Origin: Apoda limacodes
Taxonomy: Eukaryota > Arthropoda > Insecta > Lepidoptera > Limacodidae
Direction: 5' to 3'
Assembly: GCA_946406115.1 (NCBI GenBank)
Contig: OX291544.1
Span: 27,421,521 to 27,485,520 of the forward strand
Length of the DNA stretch: 64,000 nucleotides
Within the stretch, counting starts at the first letter, position 1, and the number at the start of each line of letters is the position of its first letter. The position numbers and the translations under genes were made by a program. The notes under the pieces were generated by a model, which worked only from the letters and a program-made list of their open reading frames with translations, ran no database searches and had not been told where the DNA came from. Below are positions 23,740-35,499 of the stretch, one piece after another.

Positions 23740-26700
23740 CTCGGGACCCCATCATATTAACGTAATAAAAACCAACCTCCAGCATAAACAAATAGCAGCG
23801 GCTACCCTACACAAACTGCTGGAGGTTGACCAGAAAACTATAGCCCTAATCCAGGAGCCGTGGATTAGAGAACCTAATATATGTGGCTTTGCTACTAACC
23901 AATTTCTGTTCCAAAGACCTAACTGATGTAAGACTGACATACAAACGCTAGTACGCTCGGTGTACATGCCCGGAGATAAGGAACTTCCGACAAAGGGCTG
24001 GTACATCATAATATCAACTGATGCAAATGCACACCACCCTCTGTGGGGAAGTCCAACACCGAACCAAAGAGGTAAGTCTTTAGAGAGGTAAGTTTTTCCA
24101 GATACCAGACCATAGTAGATGTAACTCTCGCATCCGACGGGGCAGCGGAGTTTGTGTTAAATTGGCACGTCTCTGCTGAGCCATCCTTTGCGGACCATAG
24201 GAGAATCTGCCATTTTATACAAGTGCATGAGAAGGACCAGCAACCAAAACGTAACCCTCGTAAGACGGACGTTGCGAGGTACACGACCCTTCTTCAAAAT
24301 GATGTAGATATAATCACCTTTAAAGACATGACCAACAGCACTGACAACATAGAACACAACATAGACACACTAACCAAGTATATCCAACACAGCTACCAGC
24401 AGGCCTGCAGCCCTACAACACCAATCATAGGGGGAAAGTCTCACTGGTAGGGGCCAGAACTAGAGGAACTTAATCTGAAAAGACTCTTTAATCGAGCCAA
24501 AAACACAAGAGCTGAAGAGGACTGGGAACGATATAAACAAGCCCAGTATCAGTACAAGAAGCGCACAAGATATCGCAAAGGCGAATCCTGGCGGCGGTTC
24601 TGTGACAACATCAATTTCACCAATCAAGCAGCTAGAGTACATATGCGACCTCTGTTGGCGAGTGTTAATGATTTTGGGCCACAATTAGGCCTTAATCAGG
24701 CCGCTAAGAAAATTACTTACTTACAGTTGTATTTTCCCATTATGATCGGTCCCCCTTTTGCAGATGATTGTGTTGGTGTAGTATGGTGTTGTCTTGTTTT
24801 GTAGTAACCGGTCGAGGGGGCGCTCTGTGGTAGATGACGAGATCCCGAAGTTCTCTCCCGCTTCTAGACTTGGTGACGGTACTCCGAACGATGACAATTA
24901 TTGTCACTTAATGTCCACAACACCAAGAAGCAATATCAGCACTCAGTTCTAAAATTGTCTTATCTAAACTACCGACAGTGGGCGGATTTCCACTGTATTT
25001 TAAATATCAACGGACTTGTAAATAGACCTGCGTGCCCAGCGACGTGATCCTACATAGCCAAGAGTTTTAGAAGACTGACCGTTGTGCACAGAGAAGGCGC
25101 GATGATCCTATTTAACCCGTCGCCGGTCCGACCATTCTTTTCCGAACAGCGAGATAAGCGAGGTGCTTTTTGAAATACACTTTCCAGGATGTGTAGTCAC
25201 CGACAACCCAAACTGGAAAAATATAGAACACAAAGAACCAACCCCTACAGACTGGAATATAGCCGGATCCATGGTCACTGCAGACCAAGGTGGGTTGGCA
25301 ATTGAAAGCTTCAAACCCTTAATATCTGCTGGCCTAGACAACATATTCCCAGCACTTTTGAAATGGGGACAAACAACTCTTGAGCCACATTTAGTTGATA
25401 TGTATAGAGCTTCCATAGCTCACAAATACATACCTCGCCAGTGGAGGCAAGTCAAGGCTACATTCTTACCAAAACCAGGTAAATCTGACTACACACAGAC
25501 AAAATCTTACAGGTCAATTAGTCTGACCTCTTTCATGCTGAAGACTCTAGAGAGAGAGAGAAATTCAACAGCATCAGCCGCTCACTTAGTAGATTTGAAT
25601 TCGAACCAACCATCAGTGGGTGGTTTGATTTATCAATTTCTGAAGCTAAGAGCAGTACAATTTACACTTAACACCACTACCAGAGGCATCGTAGCCAAAG
25701 GCTGCCCACAAGGAGGAGTGTTCTATCGACTGCTGTGCAACATTGCGGTTAACGACAGATACAACTAAACAGTTGGCTACGCAGACGACAGCAACATTCT
25801 GATGAAAGGCAACTCAGAAAACATTATCTGCACTCGCATGCAACTAGCCCTCAAAACCATGGAAGAATGGTGTAACCACTATGAGCTTATGGTAAATCCC
25901 AATAAAACAGAATTAGTCCTTTTCACTAACAAAAGGAAAATTCAAATGACAACCATGCCAAAACTTTTTGACATTGAGCTTACCCTCTCGAGCGAAGTCA
26001 AATCGACTCGGTAACGAGGCGATATGTGACATCAGCCCAAAAAACTTTGTCTCCGACAAAAGATGCCGTATCCAGCTTCATGAGGAAAAAAAGGGTAGCT
26101 CTGGCATGCATGCAGTTAGTATCTACACTGATGGCTCTAAAACAGAATCTGGGACGGGTGCAGGAGTATTCTTCCATGACCTAAACATTACCATATCAAC
26201 GACCTTGGGTGCACTCAACACCATCTTCCAGGCAGAATGTGTGGAGATCTCCAGAGCTGAAACAGCGGTCCTGTCTAGAGACATAAGTGATGCGACGAGA
26301 TACGCATCATCTCCGACAGTGCCGCTGCAGTACAACCTCAAAATAACAACCGCATAAACAGTGGTCTAATCCCGGAGTGTCACTGTGAACTGCATTAAAG
26401 AACCGGTTTACACTTCAATGGATACGTGGTCATAGTGGATCTCTAGGCAATGATGCATCAGATCAGTTAACAAAGAAAGGATCGGGCACTAAAATAATGG
26501 GACCCGAACCAATCTTACCGATACCATTTACACAACAAACACAGCAAAACGAGGTTATGTGACAGAACCTTCCAACTATACAGCAAACAATAGGCCGAAC
26601 AAACGGACTGCAGACAAACTAAGAATGTTCTTACATCCTTGGACGCAAATCTGTCGCACAAGCTGTCACAACTGAGAAGGAAAAACCTACGCTACATAAT

Positions 26701-26935
26701 TGGCATAATAACAGGTCACCGCCCGCTAAACAAACCCTTTTTCGCAATATCGGCGTTACCGACAGTCCTCTATGCAGGGGCTGCATGGAAGCCGAGGAGA
26801 CACCTTCTCATGTGGTAGCGTGAGTGACCAATGGACAAAGCTCCTTAAGAATCCACAAACCATGAGAGAGGCACAGAATAACACCAGGTGCCTCCTTGAT
26901 TTCTGGACAGAGCTGGCGGCAAAACCCGTATAGGA
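23740..26935 (+). pseudogene. LINE ORF2 relic: endonuclease-RT-RNase H
   Basis: Pieces in several frames cover the expected order. The endonuclease shows NLQHKQIAAA, IALIQEPWI, then STDANAHHPLWGS and FADHRRI. The RT has AGLDNIFPALLKWG, WRQVKATFLPKPGK, a GCPQGGV block and VGYADDSNIL, the catalytic centre (25775-25800). RNase H begins VSIYTDGSKTESGTGAGVFF at 26118. The C-terminal end has RGCMEAEETPSHVV. Frameshifts, stops and deletions inside RT and between RT and RNase H make it non-functional. Confidence 0.75.
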
Positions 26936-27600
26936 TCACTCGTGGGTCACTTTGTCGGTCTACTATAACCGATTTACTCCAAATACCAGATAGAAAGGCT
27001 TGTTCTAAGGGTCTCAAAAAAAAGTAAGTTTGTAATTTTAAAATAAATAGTTTTTAAGATTTTTAAGAATATTTACCACTCCCCTAAATCCCTGAAACTA
27101 CTGAGACTAGAATTTTGAAAAAATAGATAATAGTTCTTTACTTATATATTACTGGAAAACCTAAAAGAAGTCTATGGTCCTAAATAACATGGTAAATCTC
27201 TTAATATTGGGGGTAAGTACAAACTTACAACAGTTACTGAGCTTTTTAAAATATATAAACATTCCTAGTGACTTATTAAGTCATAGTACATCAATCTTAC
27301 AAACACACAAAATCTTCATAGAATTAAGAAATATACATACTTAAAAATAAGCTCTCTTCGTTTATGACTCCTTTAAGGTTTAAAGTCTTAAGGGAAGAAA
27401 ATAATAAATCATACATGCAACGATAGTGTATATATATATATATATTAAAAGAGATAGATATCATACTAGCACGCAAAAACTGAGGCCGCGAAATTAAGAC
27501 ATTTGTTGTAATTTTATTCAGTCACATATCACTTTCTAAAACAATTTTATTAAATTTTGTTAAAACAATTGATCGAAGTATTTGTAACCACTAGTTTTCA

Positions 27601-28140
27601 ATGATCTTTACCAGTAGTATGGCAGTTTATTATTGGGTCTTTTCATGTGTGGTGTACTTTTCGGTCCGTATCCGTACAGAACAGGCTGTTCCTGAAAACA
27701 AAAATGAAAACCTTTTAGCATTATTTAAAAAACTTTGTGAAATTGTAGAAGTGACAGTAAATGAGTCTAATATTTATGCGTGTAGGAGAGTTGCTAGAAT
27801 GGATTCTACATCAAAACGTCCTCGAAATATATTAATTACCTTAAGTACGTCTCTTCTAAGAGATTCAATCATCTCAGCAGTACACCGATATAACAAAAAA
27901 AACACATCGAATACTATCAGCTCAACTTGTTTGGGAATAGCAGGAAGTAAGAGTAGGATTTACGTAGCTGAACATTTGTCTCCGGAATGTAAAGTTCTGT
28001 ATGCAGAAGCGAGAAAAGCAGGGAAGGAAAAGGGATATAAATATGTGTGGGCAAAATTTGGTAAAATTTACATGCGAAGAGACGATAATTTTAATAGTAT
28101 TGTCATTAAAGACACTAAGACTATAAAAAATTTAAAATGA
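27601..28140 (+). pseudogene. LINE ORF1 fragment (C-terminal domain)
   Basis: An open frame of 179 codons, but homology-like content begins only after about residue 25. It includes LFKKLCEIVEVTV, ACRRVARMDSTSKRPRNILI and a C-terminal EARKAGKEKGYKYVWAKFG with KIYMRRDD, typical of the ORF1 C-terminal domain of jockey/CR1-like LINEs. The N-terminal part is missing through 5' truncation, so it is not a complete gene. Confidence 0.65.
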
Positions 28141-28204
28141 AATATTTAGGTTAAAAAGTTTTGATCATAATATTTTAGTTTTATTTTTATTATTACTTTA
28201 TTTA

Positions 28205-31052
28205 ATGGATGTTTTTTATCAAAACGTAAATGGTTTAAGGTCAAAGTGTAAAGATTTGTATTTAAATATTTTAAATTGTGATTATGATATAATTAGTCTT
28301 ACGGAAACCAATTTTGATGGCGGTGTCTTTTCTAAAGAATTTATTGATGATAGGTATGTAGTGTTTCGTAGAGATCGCTGCACTAGTAGTAATATTAAAA
28401 AGAGCGGTGGTGGAGTTCTTGTCGCATTAAGGAAAGGCATTGGCTACGTTAGACAACAGTCATGGGACTCAGTATTTGAGGATATATGGATAACAATTCA
28501 AATTAAAGCTTTTTCACACTCTAGTTATATACACTTATGTCTTTGTTATCTTCCTCCTAATCACAACGCTTCGACGCTATCCTTTTTTTATGAGAATTGT
28601 TTTAAAGTTATTACCACAAATAATTTAGAAACTTCACCAATTTTAATTGTTGGCGACTTTAATACGCCTAATATTAGCTGGGTAAAAGTTCCCTATGGTT
28701 TAGGTTTTTTACCAAGTAATCCTATGGATCAAAAGGCGACAATGCTTACAGATGCTATATCTGTAATGGATTTGGCACAATTTAACGGAGTTTATAACTC
28801 CAACAATAAATTACTTGATTTAGTTTTGTGTAGCAGGTTAGACTGCTCAGTGTTACCATGTGAACCGCTAGTCAAAAGTGACCATCATCATCCTTCTCTT
28901 ATATTAAAAATAAATTATCTCTTAGAAACGGTTGAAGTGAAACCAAATACTAACAAAAAACGGTTTAATTTTCGAAAATGTAATGTCGAAAGAGTCAAAC
29001 AGGAACTTAGATCAGTAAATTGGTACGAGCTTTTAAATGAAAATTTAGATATAGATGTTGCAGTTACTAATTTTTATAATCTTATTAATAAAACAATATC
29101 TTTAACTACCCCTCTAATTAAAATTGATATTCACCGATACCCTATCTGGTACAGTTCTGCACTAAAGAAATGTATTGCAGAGAAGCGTAAATATCACACT
29201 CGTTATAAAAAAATCGGTAACCCTAGGGATTACGATACCTTTAGTATGCTTAGAGCGAGAAGTAAGAACATGATGAAGAGATGTTATGATAAATACCTAT
29301 CGAATGTTGAAAATTCTTGTTGTGACAACCCTAAAGCTTTTTGGAGACATGTAAATAGTAAAAAGTCTTACAACTCATTTTCACAGCATATGTCATACAA
29401 TGGTGTCTCTAGTTCTAATGGCCAAACAATTTGTGAGTTGTTTTCCCAGTTTTTTAGTTCTGTGTATTCTAATTCCAAACTTTTTGTTACTCGTTCAGAA
29501 AATACTTTAAATTCAAATAATATTTTATCAATGTCTTCTTTGTACATAAGCCGTGAATCAATTAAAACACGGTTAAGAAAACTTGATTGTAACAAGGGCT
29601 CTGGTCCCGATGGTTTACCACCTTTTATAATTAAAAATTGCGCAGACGAATTATCTGTGCCCCTGTACATCTTATATAATAGGTCACTGGCAAGAGGTAC
29701 TTTTCCTAAAGCATGGAAAATTAGTCACAAAGTCGGGTGACAAATCGAAATGTGAAAATTATCGAGGTGTAAACATTCTTTCTCATTTCGCAAAAGTTTT
29801 TGAAGGTCTAGTTTATGACTATATTTATAATGTAGTAAAGACTGATATCTGTAATGAACAACATGGTTTTGTTAAAAAACGTTCAACAGTTAGTAACCTT
29901 CTAGAATTTAAAAACTATATTTGTAGTGCTTTTGCTAAAACAAAGCAGGTAGATGTCATTTACACAGACTTTTCGAAAGCATTCGATCGTGTCAATCATG
30001 AGCTCTTATGCTACAAATTGTTCGCCTATGGAATACAAGGAGACCTTCTCAGGTGGATAAAATCTTATTTACAAAGACAGCATCAATTAGTGGCACTTAA
30101 AGGTTATTTGTCCGTAGCTACTGAAGTTCCATCGGGTGTACCTCAGGGGTCTCACCTCGGACTATTATTTTTTATTATTTTCATTAATGACCTAGTCAAA
30201 ACCATACAGTGCGAATGATTAATGTATGCTGATGATTTGAAAGTTTTTAAAGTCGTTTCTGAAATGAATGATTGTGTGATTTTGCAAAGAGATATAAACA
30301 AAATTTAATAGTGGTGTATAGACAACGATATGTTATTAAATGCAAATAAATGTAATGCAATTACTTTTACTACTAAAAAGAGTACAATTTTATACAACTA
30401 TAAGATTAATGACCATGTTTTGGAAAGAAAAGAAGCCATTAAAGACCTCGGAGTTTATTTTGATAGTAAACTTACATTTAGGGAGCACTATGAATATATA
30501 ATTAAAAAAGCAAATCAGATGTTTGGTTTTGTTATAAGAAATTCTAAGGATTTTAAAAAGCCTAAGGTTTTTCTTTCACTTTATTATAGTTTAGTAAGAA
30601 GTATTCTTGAATATGCATCCATAATTTGGACACCTCATTATAAAATACATAGTAACCGCATTGAATGTATTCAGAGACGATGTCTCAGAACAGTAAGTTG
30701 GAGATCGGGTCAATCTCGCAGGCTAATAGACTATAATAGCAGGTGCAAATATTTTAATGTGACAACACTTCACAAAAGACGGGAGCTAGCTTTACTAGTT
30801 TGTTTGCATAGGATATTGCATTCGACAATGGATGCAACTAATCTTTTATCATTTATCATGTTTAACATAAGGCACCGCTGTCGAAACTCTAAAACTTTTA
30901 CGTTGATTGTATTTAAAAATAACACTTCTTTCTTTAATCCTCTTGTAAGAGTGTGTCGTTTGTATAATGAACTTAGCTCTACTAACTTAAATATAGATAT
31001 ATTTCAATCTTCTCTCAAAAATTTTCTCAGGGATGTCGATAAGGTCACTTAA
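28205..31052 (+). pseudogene. LINE ORF2: AP endonuclease and reverse transcriptase
   Basis: It starts MDVFYQNVNGLRSKCKDLY. Endonuclease motifs include NVNGLRSK, SLTETNFDG, VGDFNTPNISW and KSDHHHPSLIL. The RT then shows KGSGPDGLPPFIIKN, ENYRGVNILS, EQHGFVKKRSTVSNL, IYTDFSKAFDRVNH, GVPQGSHLG and the catalytic MYADDLKVF at 30222. Breaks are a frameshift or small deletion near 29720-29740, TGA at 30216 and TAA-TAG at 30306-30311. The remainder is open to TAA at 31050-31052. It is a largely preserved but inactive copy. Confidence 0.85.
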
Positions 31053-31194
31053 CAATAAAACGGGAATTATTATTTGTTTGTTAAAAATTATAGTGACCCA
31101 AATTTTAGTCGAGCATTTTCTTTTTTTTTTTTTATTTTATTATTTGATTTTTTTATCATAAATAGATAAGTAGCAAACTAGCAATATTTTATGT

Positions 31195-31270
31195 ACATTG
31201 ATATGTATATGTATGTTTGTGTATATGTATGTATGTATATGTATGTGTATGTATGTGTATATATATATAT
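31195..31270. repeat. TATG/TA-rich simple repeat in LINE 3' UTR
   Basis: Imperfect repeats of tatgtatg and tatatgta run into a short TA tract. The run lies between the ORF2 stop and the AATA tail of the LINE. Confidence 0.75.
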
Positions 31271-31699
31271 GGATATATATTTGTAATATATGTTTAGTAA
31301 TTATATACTAAAGGGTATGTAATGTATGTAAGGGTCATGTTAATATATGTTTGTGTATGTATTCAAGGTTAGGCATTTATATTAAACAAGTGTATAACTG
31401 TCCTGGTTTATGTAAATTGTTCTGCAATAACATACATGTTTTGGTATGTGTCTAGATTAAAGACTTTAGATCTAAGATATTGGTACACTCATTGTCACAT
31501 ACTGTTTTGTGTGTTGAATAAATAAATAAATAAATAAAGAATATGATGGGAAACTACCTCCGATTTTATACAAAAACGCGTTGTCCACATTCTGGACGAC
31601 ACAGATACGAGTAATTCTAAAAGACTTAAGCCTCTTGCAGATATATTAAAAAAATATAGGTAGGTCCGTTTAGGTTTTTTTATCACCTACACCGGTAAA

Positions 31700-32330
31700 T
31701 GTTTAAAAGAGTTATCCGACATTCTTTATTATTTGTTACAAACACATTAGTTTGTCTGAAAATATGTTGTGAATTGTGAACCGAATACATTCCAGCGCAG
31801 GTGAAAACAAATTATCAGTAAGTGTGTACCAACTTTGGAACCATTTATACTTAATAAAAAGAAAAAAAAAATATTCACTCGTCATTATTATTAACGTAAT
31901 CTCTTTATGTTTTTTTTATTAAGTACATCAAAATCATTAAGGTTCTTCGTCTGCAGTCGTCTGACACTTCAAGCACTTCTCGCACGTCTTAATGATATAG
32001 AGAGAAATAATTAATGATTTTCAAGGATGCTGCTTTGTGTTTGACTGATCGTAGACGTCAGTGTTATAGCCTTCACATTGTCATGTTTCTTTCGAGGGCT
32101 GGAGTATTGTCTTATAATTAATATTTGACGAGCTCTTGTAAAGCTCTTCCATCTTGTAAATTCATCTCACAGATTAAAGTGATTCGGTTTTCTTAATAAA
32201 AGGGAATTTTAATGATCTTTAGTACTTGAGTTGTTAATCTTTGCAGACGTGTTAATTAAGCCCTTTGATGAATATTGAACGAAAATGTCATGAAAAAAAT
32301 CTTTTATCTCAGTAAGTACCTATTTATTAA
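31700..32330. repeat. Inner left arm of large inverted duplication
   Basis: It reads, in reverse complement, against 34645-35190 and 33270-33356 of this window. Shared blocks include cattctttattatttgttac, cgcacgtcttaatgatatag, aatgattttcaaggatgctg and aagccctttgatgaa. The match continues outward at 26235-27540 against 35500-36775, with the LINE of 27540-31543 inserted between. Confidence 0.75.
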
Positions 32331-32659
32331 AGTTCAATCAACCAGCCTGAAACAATTTGCTGTTTGAAATAGCCTTAATTTATGCTTAAATTTAAACAAT
32401 TGATGATTATAAGACAATAAAACTATTAATACTTATTTATTTTTAAATTCGTTGGCTTTATGATGTAGGAACAGTAGAGTAGGGGTAATAAATTAAATTG
32501 TTTGTAGTGCGCGTAAGTTTCTGCACAGATTCCATTATCTTTTACTGTATTAATTAAATGAGTATTTTTAATAAAAATAGTTTAGTTCAAATTTTTTATA
32601 GCTATCACGTGTTCGAAACAAATACTTACTACAACAATATTTTTTGAGACTTCTAAGAG

Positions 32660-32790
32660 TAATTAAAAAGATAAGCGATAACAATGACGCTCCACCCAAT
32701 TCATAACACGTAGGGTAAAGTTTTGATACTGTGACTATGTGTTCATAATAAGGCGCGGGTCGTAAACGCAACGTGTCGACTAAGGAATTA
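32660..32790. repeat. Low-copy repeat R5, copy 1 of 3
   Basis: It shares taattaaaaagataagcgat, ccaattcataacacgtag and a gttcataataaggcgcgggt block with copies at 37745-37915 and 42920-43100. The three are in the same orientation. It carries no recognisable gene on either strand. Confidence 0.6.
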
Positions 32791-32795
32791 TTACT

Positions 32796-33033
32796 TGCTT
32801 TTGCCCGCGGCTCCACCCGCCCTCAATTCGATTATTGGTGTAGGATTCTAACGGCACCCCTCAATTATAAAAAAAAACCGACTCATATTTGACGTTTTCA
32901 AGTAGCCTATGTCATTGCCTGGGACTTAAACTATCTCCATGCCAAATTTCAATTTAATCGGTACCGTGGTTACGCGTGAAGAAGTTATAGAAAGACATTA
33001 TGGAGTTTCTTTCGCATTTATAATATTCATATA
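32796..33033 (+). repeat. Dispersed SINE-like repeat, 'cggctccgcccgc' family
   Basis: It starts cttttgcccgcggctccacc and ends tttcgcatttataatattca. The internal 'aaactatctccatgccaaat' phrase matches the copies at 13851 and 14342. It lies in the spacer of the large inverted duplication. Confidence 0.65.
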
Positions 33034-33269
33034 GCTAACTGTCAACTATGTTTTTGTAGGCACCATATTCAAGTCGAGTGCCTGGGCTGATAGATGGCTG
33101 CGAACTTGAATACGTACAATTTCATAGTCGGCGTTGTTGATCTTGACCAACCTCATTTGAACTACATTGATTTTCTTGGACTGTTCCGTTAGCGACGATA
33201 ATACGACCTACGTTAACGTATGGTGCAGTAGTTTGATGGCCCCGAACTCAGTTAAGCTCAATTAAGTTA

Positions 33270-33356
33270 ATAGATACTTACTGAGATAAAAGATTATTTT
33301 ATGACATTTTCGTTCAATTTTCATCAAAGGGCTTAATTAACGCAGACGTGTTTTAA
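33270..33356. repeat. Right arm of inverted duplication, inner piece
   Basis: Reverse complement of about 32240-32330. Matching blocks are gatacttactgagataaaag, atgacattttcgttcaa and catcaaagggcttaattaac. It is separated from the rest of the right arm (34645 onward) by an inserted repeat at 33380-34400. Confidence 0.7.
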
Positions 33357-33379
33357 ATGTTATAATATGTATATATAAT

Positions 33380-34400
33380 ACTAGCTGGCCCTGCAGACGT
33401 TGTTCTGCCCTTAAAGTTAATGCGCTGTAGCACCATCAGTGTGCCTAGTGTGAGTTTTAACGCTTCTATCGCGTTGGCGGCAACGAAATACATGTATGGA
33501 AATGAAGGAGCGCCTCTAGGGGATGCGTTTCGAGACTATTTTTTCTCATAGGACTTTTAATGAAAACGCGAATGCGATTGTAGATTTACGAATATGTAAA
33601 AACTCACACTAAGCACACTGTTACAACCAAGGGTTATCTATTACCCACGGTTACACCCGTGGGGAATTCTATTAGATACTTACCCAATCCGGACATTTAT
33701 GAGGATAGACTAACTTACACCGCCATGGGTTAGAAGTGTATGGAACCGGACATGTTTACTTTTGTCGATAAACTAACTTAAATTGCTATCTGTTAGAAAT
33801 GTATGTAATTCTTAGCCAGTGCACGCCATGTAAAGCTCCCAGTCGGCATGTAAGTATATAGACGTATTGTTTATATACCTACATATGTCAAGTGAATTTG
33901 TTTTTAAAATATTATTGCGCAAGTCCGAAGTCGCACTTGACCCTTTTTTTCTTCCTCAGAAACCTTCCCCGTCGTGTGCCTAACATCTTACCAAAATTTC
34001 ATTATAATCGGTTCACCCTTATTGCGCGAGTCCGACTCGCACTTTACCAGTTTTTTCCTTTCTTAGAAACCTTCCCCGGCGTGTGCACAACAATTTACCA
34101 AAATTTCAATCCAATTGGTTTAGTGCGCGAGTCCGACTCGCACTTAACCCTTTTTTTCTTTCACAAAAACCTTGCCCTAACACTAACAAACACAACAAAA
34201 AAATAATTATCCAAATTGGTTCATTACAATCGGTATACCTTTATTGCATAAGTCCGACTCGCACTTGACTCTTTTACTAACATTTTATATCTTGCCTTAA
34301 CAAAAACGAACACAACAAAAAAAGAATTATCTAAATTGGTCTAGCCGTTCTCGAGTTTTAGCGAGACTAACGAACAGCAATTCATTTTTATATATATAGA
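33380..34400 (+). repeat. Dispersed repeat inserted in right arm
   Basis: It starts atactagctggccctgcaga, cgttgttctgccc and ends near tatatatatagatg, the usual ends of a lepidopteran dispersed repeat. It interrupts the right arm of the inverted duplication and contains the 110-bp tandem array at 33915-34345. Confidence 0.55.
33915..34345 (+). repeat. Tandem array, four units of about 110 bp
   Basis: The phrase gcgcgagtccgactcgcactt recurs at about 33917, 34024, 34134 and 34245. Each copy is followed by T-rich sequence, 'aaaccttccccg' or a degenerate form, and a 'ccaaattggt' type end. The single phrase also occurs at 45200, where it belongs to a dispersed element. Confidence 0.7.
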
Positions 34401-34644
34401 TGTTATTGTGTGTACCACCATTTTTTCTTTATTCTAGTCTGTGTGGAAGACTAGAAGCCATTGTAGTATGCCATTAGGCCGCTCTTTGTGCCATTATTCT
34501 ACATAAAGTTTTTAAATAAATAAATTAATAAAAAACTTTTAACACGTTCATTATTAAAGTAACTATAAAGGTTAGATAAATTATTGATATCCAAATTAGG
34601 CCTTACCCTTATACAGGCTTTATGAACATGGTACATTTTTGCGG
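34401..34644. other. Short non-coding stretch before right arm
   Basis: Sequence after the inserted repeat and before the clear inverted match. It has an aataaataaattaataaaaa simple run near 34512. Nothing else was recognised. Confidence 0.3.
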
Positions 34645-35190
34645 TGATAAATGTCTGTAGGTTAACAACTCAGAGATCATTAAAATTCCCTTTTACTAAG
34701 AGAACCGAATCACTTTAATTTGTGAGGTGAATTTACAAGATAGAAGTCGCGGAATCAAAGCTCGTCAAATATTAATTATAAGACAATACTCCAGCCCTTG
34801 ACAAAGAAACATGACAATCTGAAGGCTTTAACACGGACGTCTATTTAGTCAAACACAAAGCAGCATCCTTGAAAATCATTAATTATTTCTCTCTATATCA
34901 TTAAGACGTGCGAGAAGTGCTTGAAGTGTCAGACGACTTCAGACGAAAAACCTTAATGATTTTGATGTACTTATTTAAAAAAAGATAAAGAGATTACGTT
35001 AATAAAAATGACGTGTGAATATATTTTTTTCTTTTTATTAAGTATAAATGGTTCCAAAGTTGGTACACACTCACTGCTTACTTGTTTTTACGTGTGCTGG
35101 AATCTATACGGTTACGGTATCACAGCGTATCTTCAGACAAACTAATGTATTTGTAACAAATAATAAAGAATGTCGGATAACTCTTTTGAA
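34645..35190. repeat. Right arm of inverted duplication, middle piece
   Basis: Reverse complement of about 31700-32240, with scattered substitutions and small indels. Shared blocks include catcattgagttgttaac-type ends, gacaatactccagccc and cattaagacgtgcgagaagt. The degree of decay indicates an old duplication. Confidence 0.75.
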
Positions 35191-35475
35191 CATGCTATGG
35201 GTCAATGAAAATCCACATACATCCAACTCAACGAAGACGCAAGTGTGCGCGTTCAACGCGAAAAAAACTCATTTACGGAGGTCCCACAATTCTATAACAC
35301 TCCCCTTGCCATCTCCAAGAGCATTGGGATCGTTTGTGTTGACATGTCCAGCAATTTCAGCTCCGAAATCATTACGAAGACAAGGCGAAGGTGTCGTCCA
35401 AAACTTGGAATGCCTAACAAAGCGAAACAGTACTTCACTTTAAGGCAAATAATACAATACGTGTGAAACAAAAGG
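35191..35475 (+). mobile_element. LINE RT fragment (same family as 10190-10860)
   Basis: It encodes in broken frames STKTQVCAFNAKK, followed by SKSIGIVCVDMSSNFSSEI and TKRNS with a tacttcact end. These are the stretch following the YADD region of the LINE fragment at 10.2-10.9 kb. It sits within the right arm where the left arm has other sequence, so it is probably a separate insertion. Confidence 0.6.
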
Positions 35476-35499
35476 AGTTAGCTATATTTAAAGAAAGAA

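Larger units (their letters stand above)
22400..27540 (+). mobile_element. I/R1-type non-LTR retrotransposon with RNase H
   Basis: The order is 5' region with an (AC)n run at 22453-22471, a gag-like ORF1 and an ORF2. ORF2 has endonuclease, reverse transcriptase, RNase H and a C-terminal Cys/His segment, followed by a 3' untranslated part. RNase H plus the IALIQEPWI endonuclease start places it in the I/R1 superclade. It is GC-richer than its surroundings, broken by stops and internal deletions, and interrupted at about 24700-25140 by unrelated DNA. A 5'-truncated inverted copy of its last part lies at 35500-36775. A piece of its 3' end recurs at 60690-60870. Confidence 0.8.
27540..31543 (+). 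mobile_element. Jockey/CR1-like LINE, relatively young
   Basis: A 5'-truncated ORF1, ORF2 with only a few disruptions, a 3' UTR with a TATG-rich simple repeat (31195-31270), and a terminal AATA/TAAA array at 31517-31543. It sits within the left arm of the large inverted duplication, interrupting sequence that is closer together in the right arm. It is therefore younger than the duplication. The left boundary is judged from where similarity to the right arm ends. Confidence 0.8.

Noticed and set aside
32568..32816. 82-codon minus-strand open frame over repeat R5
   Set aside because: The other two copies of R5 do not keep this frame, so it is unlikely to be coding.
33915..34345. CRISPR-like spaced repeats
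   Set aside because: Units of about 110 bp are similar throughout, with no unique spacers and no cas genes, in a eukaryotic genome; it is an ordinary tandem repeat.
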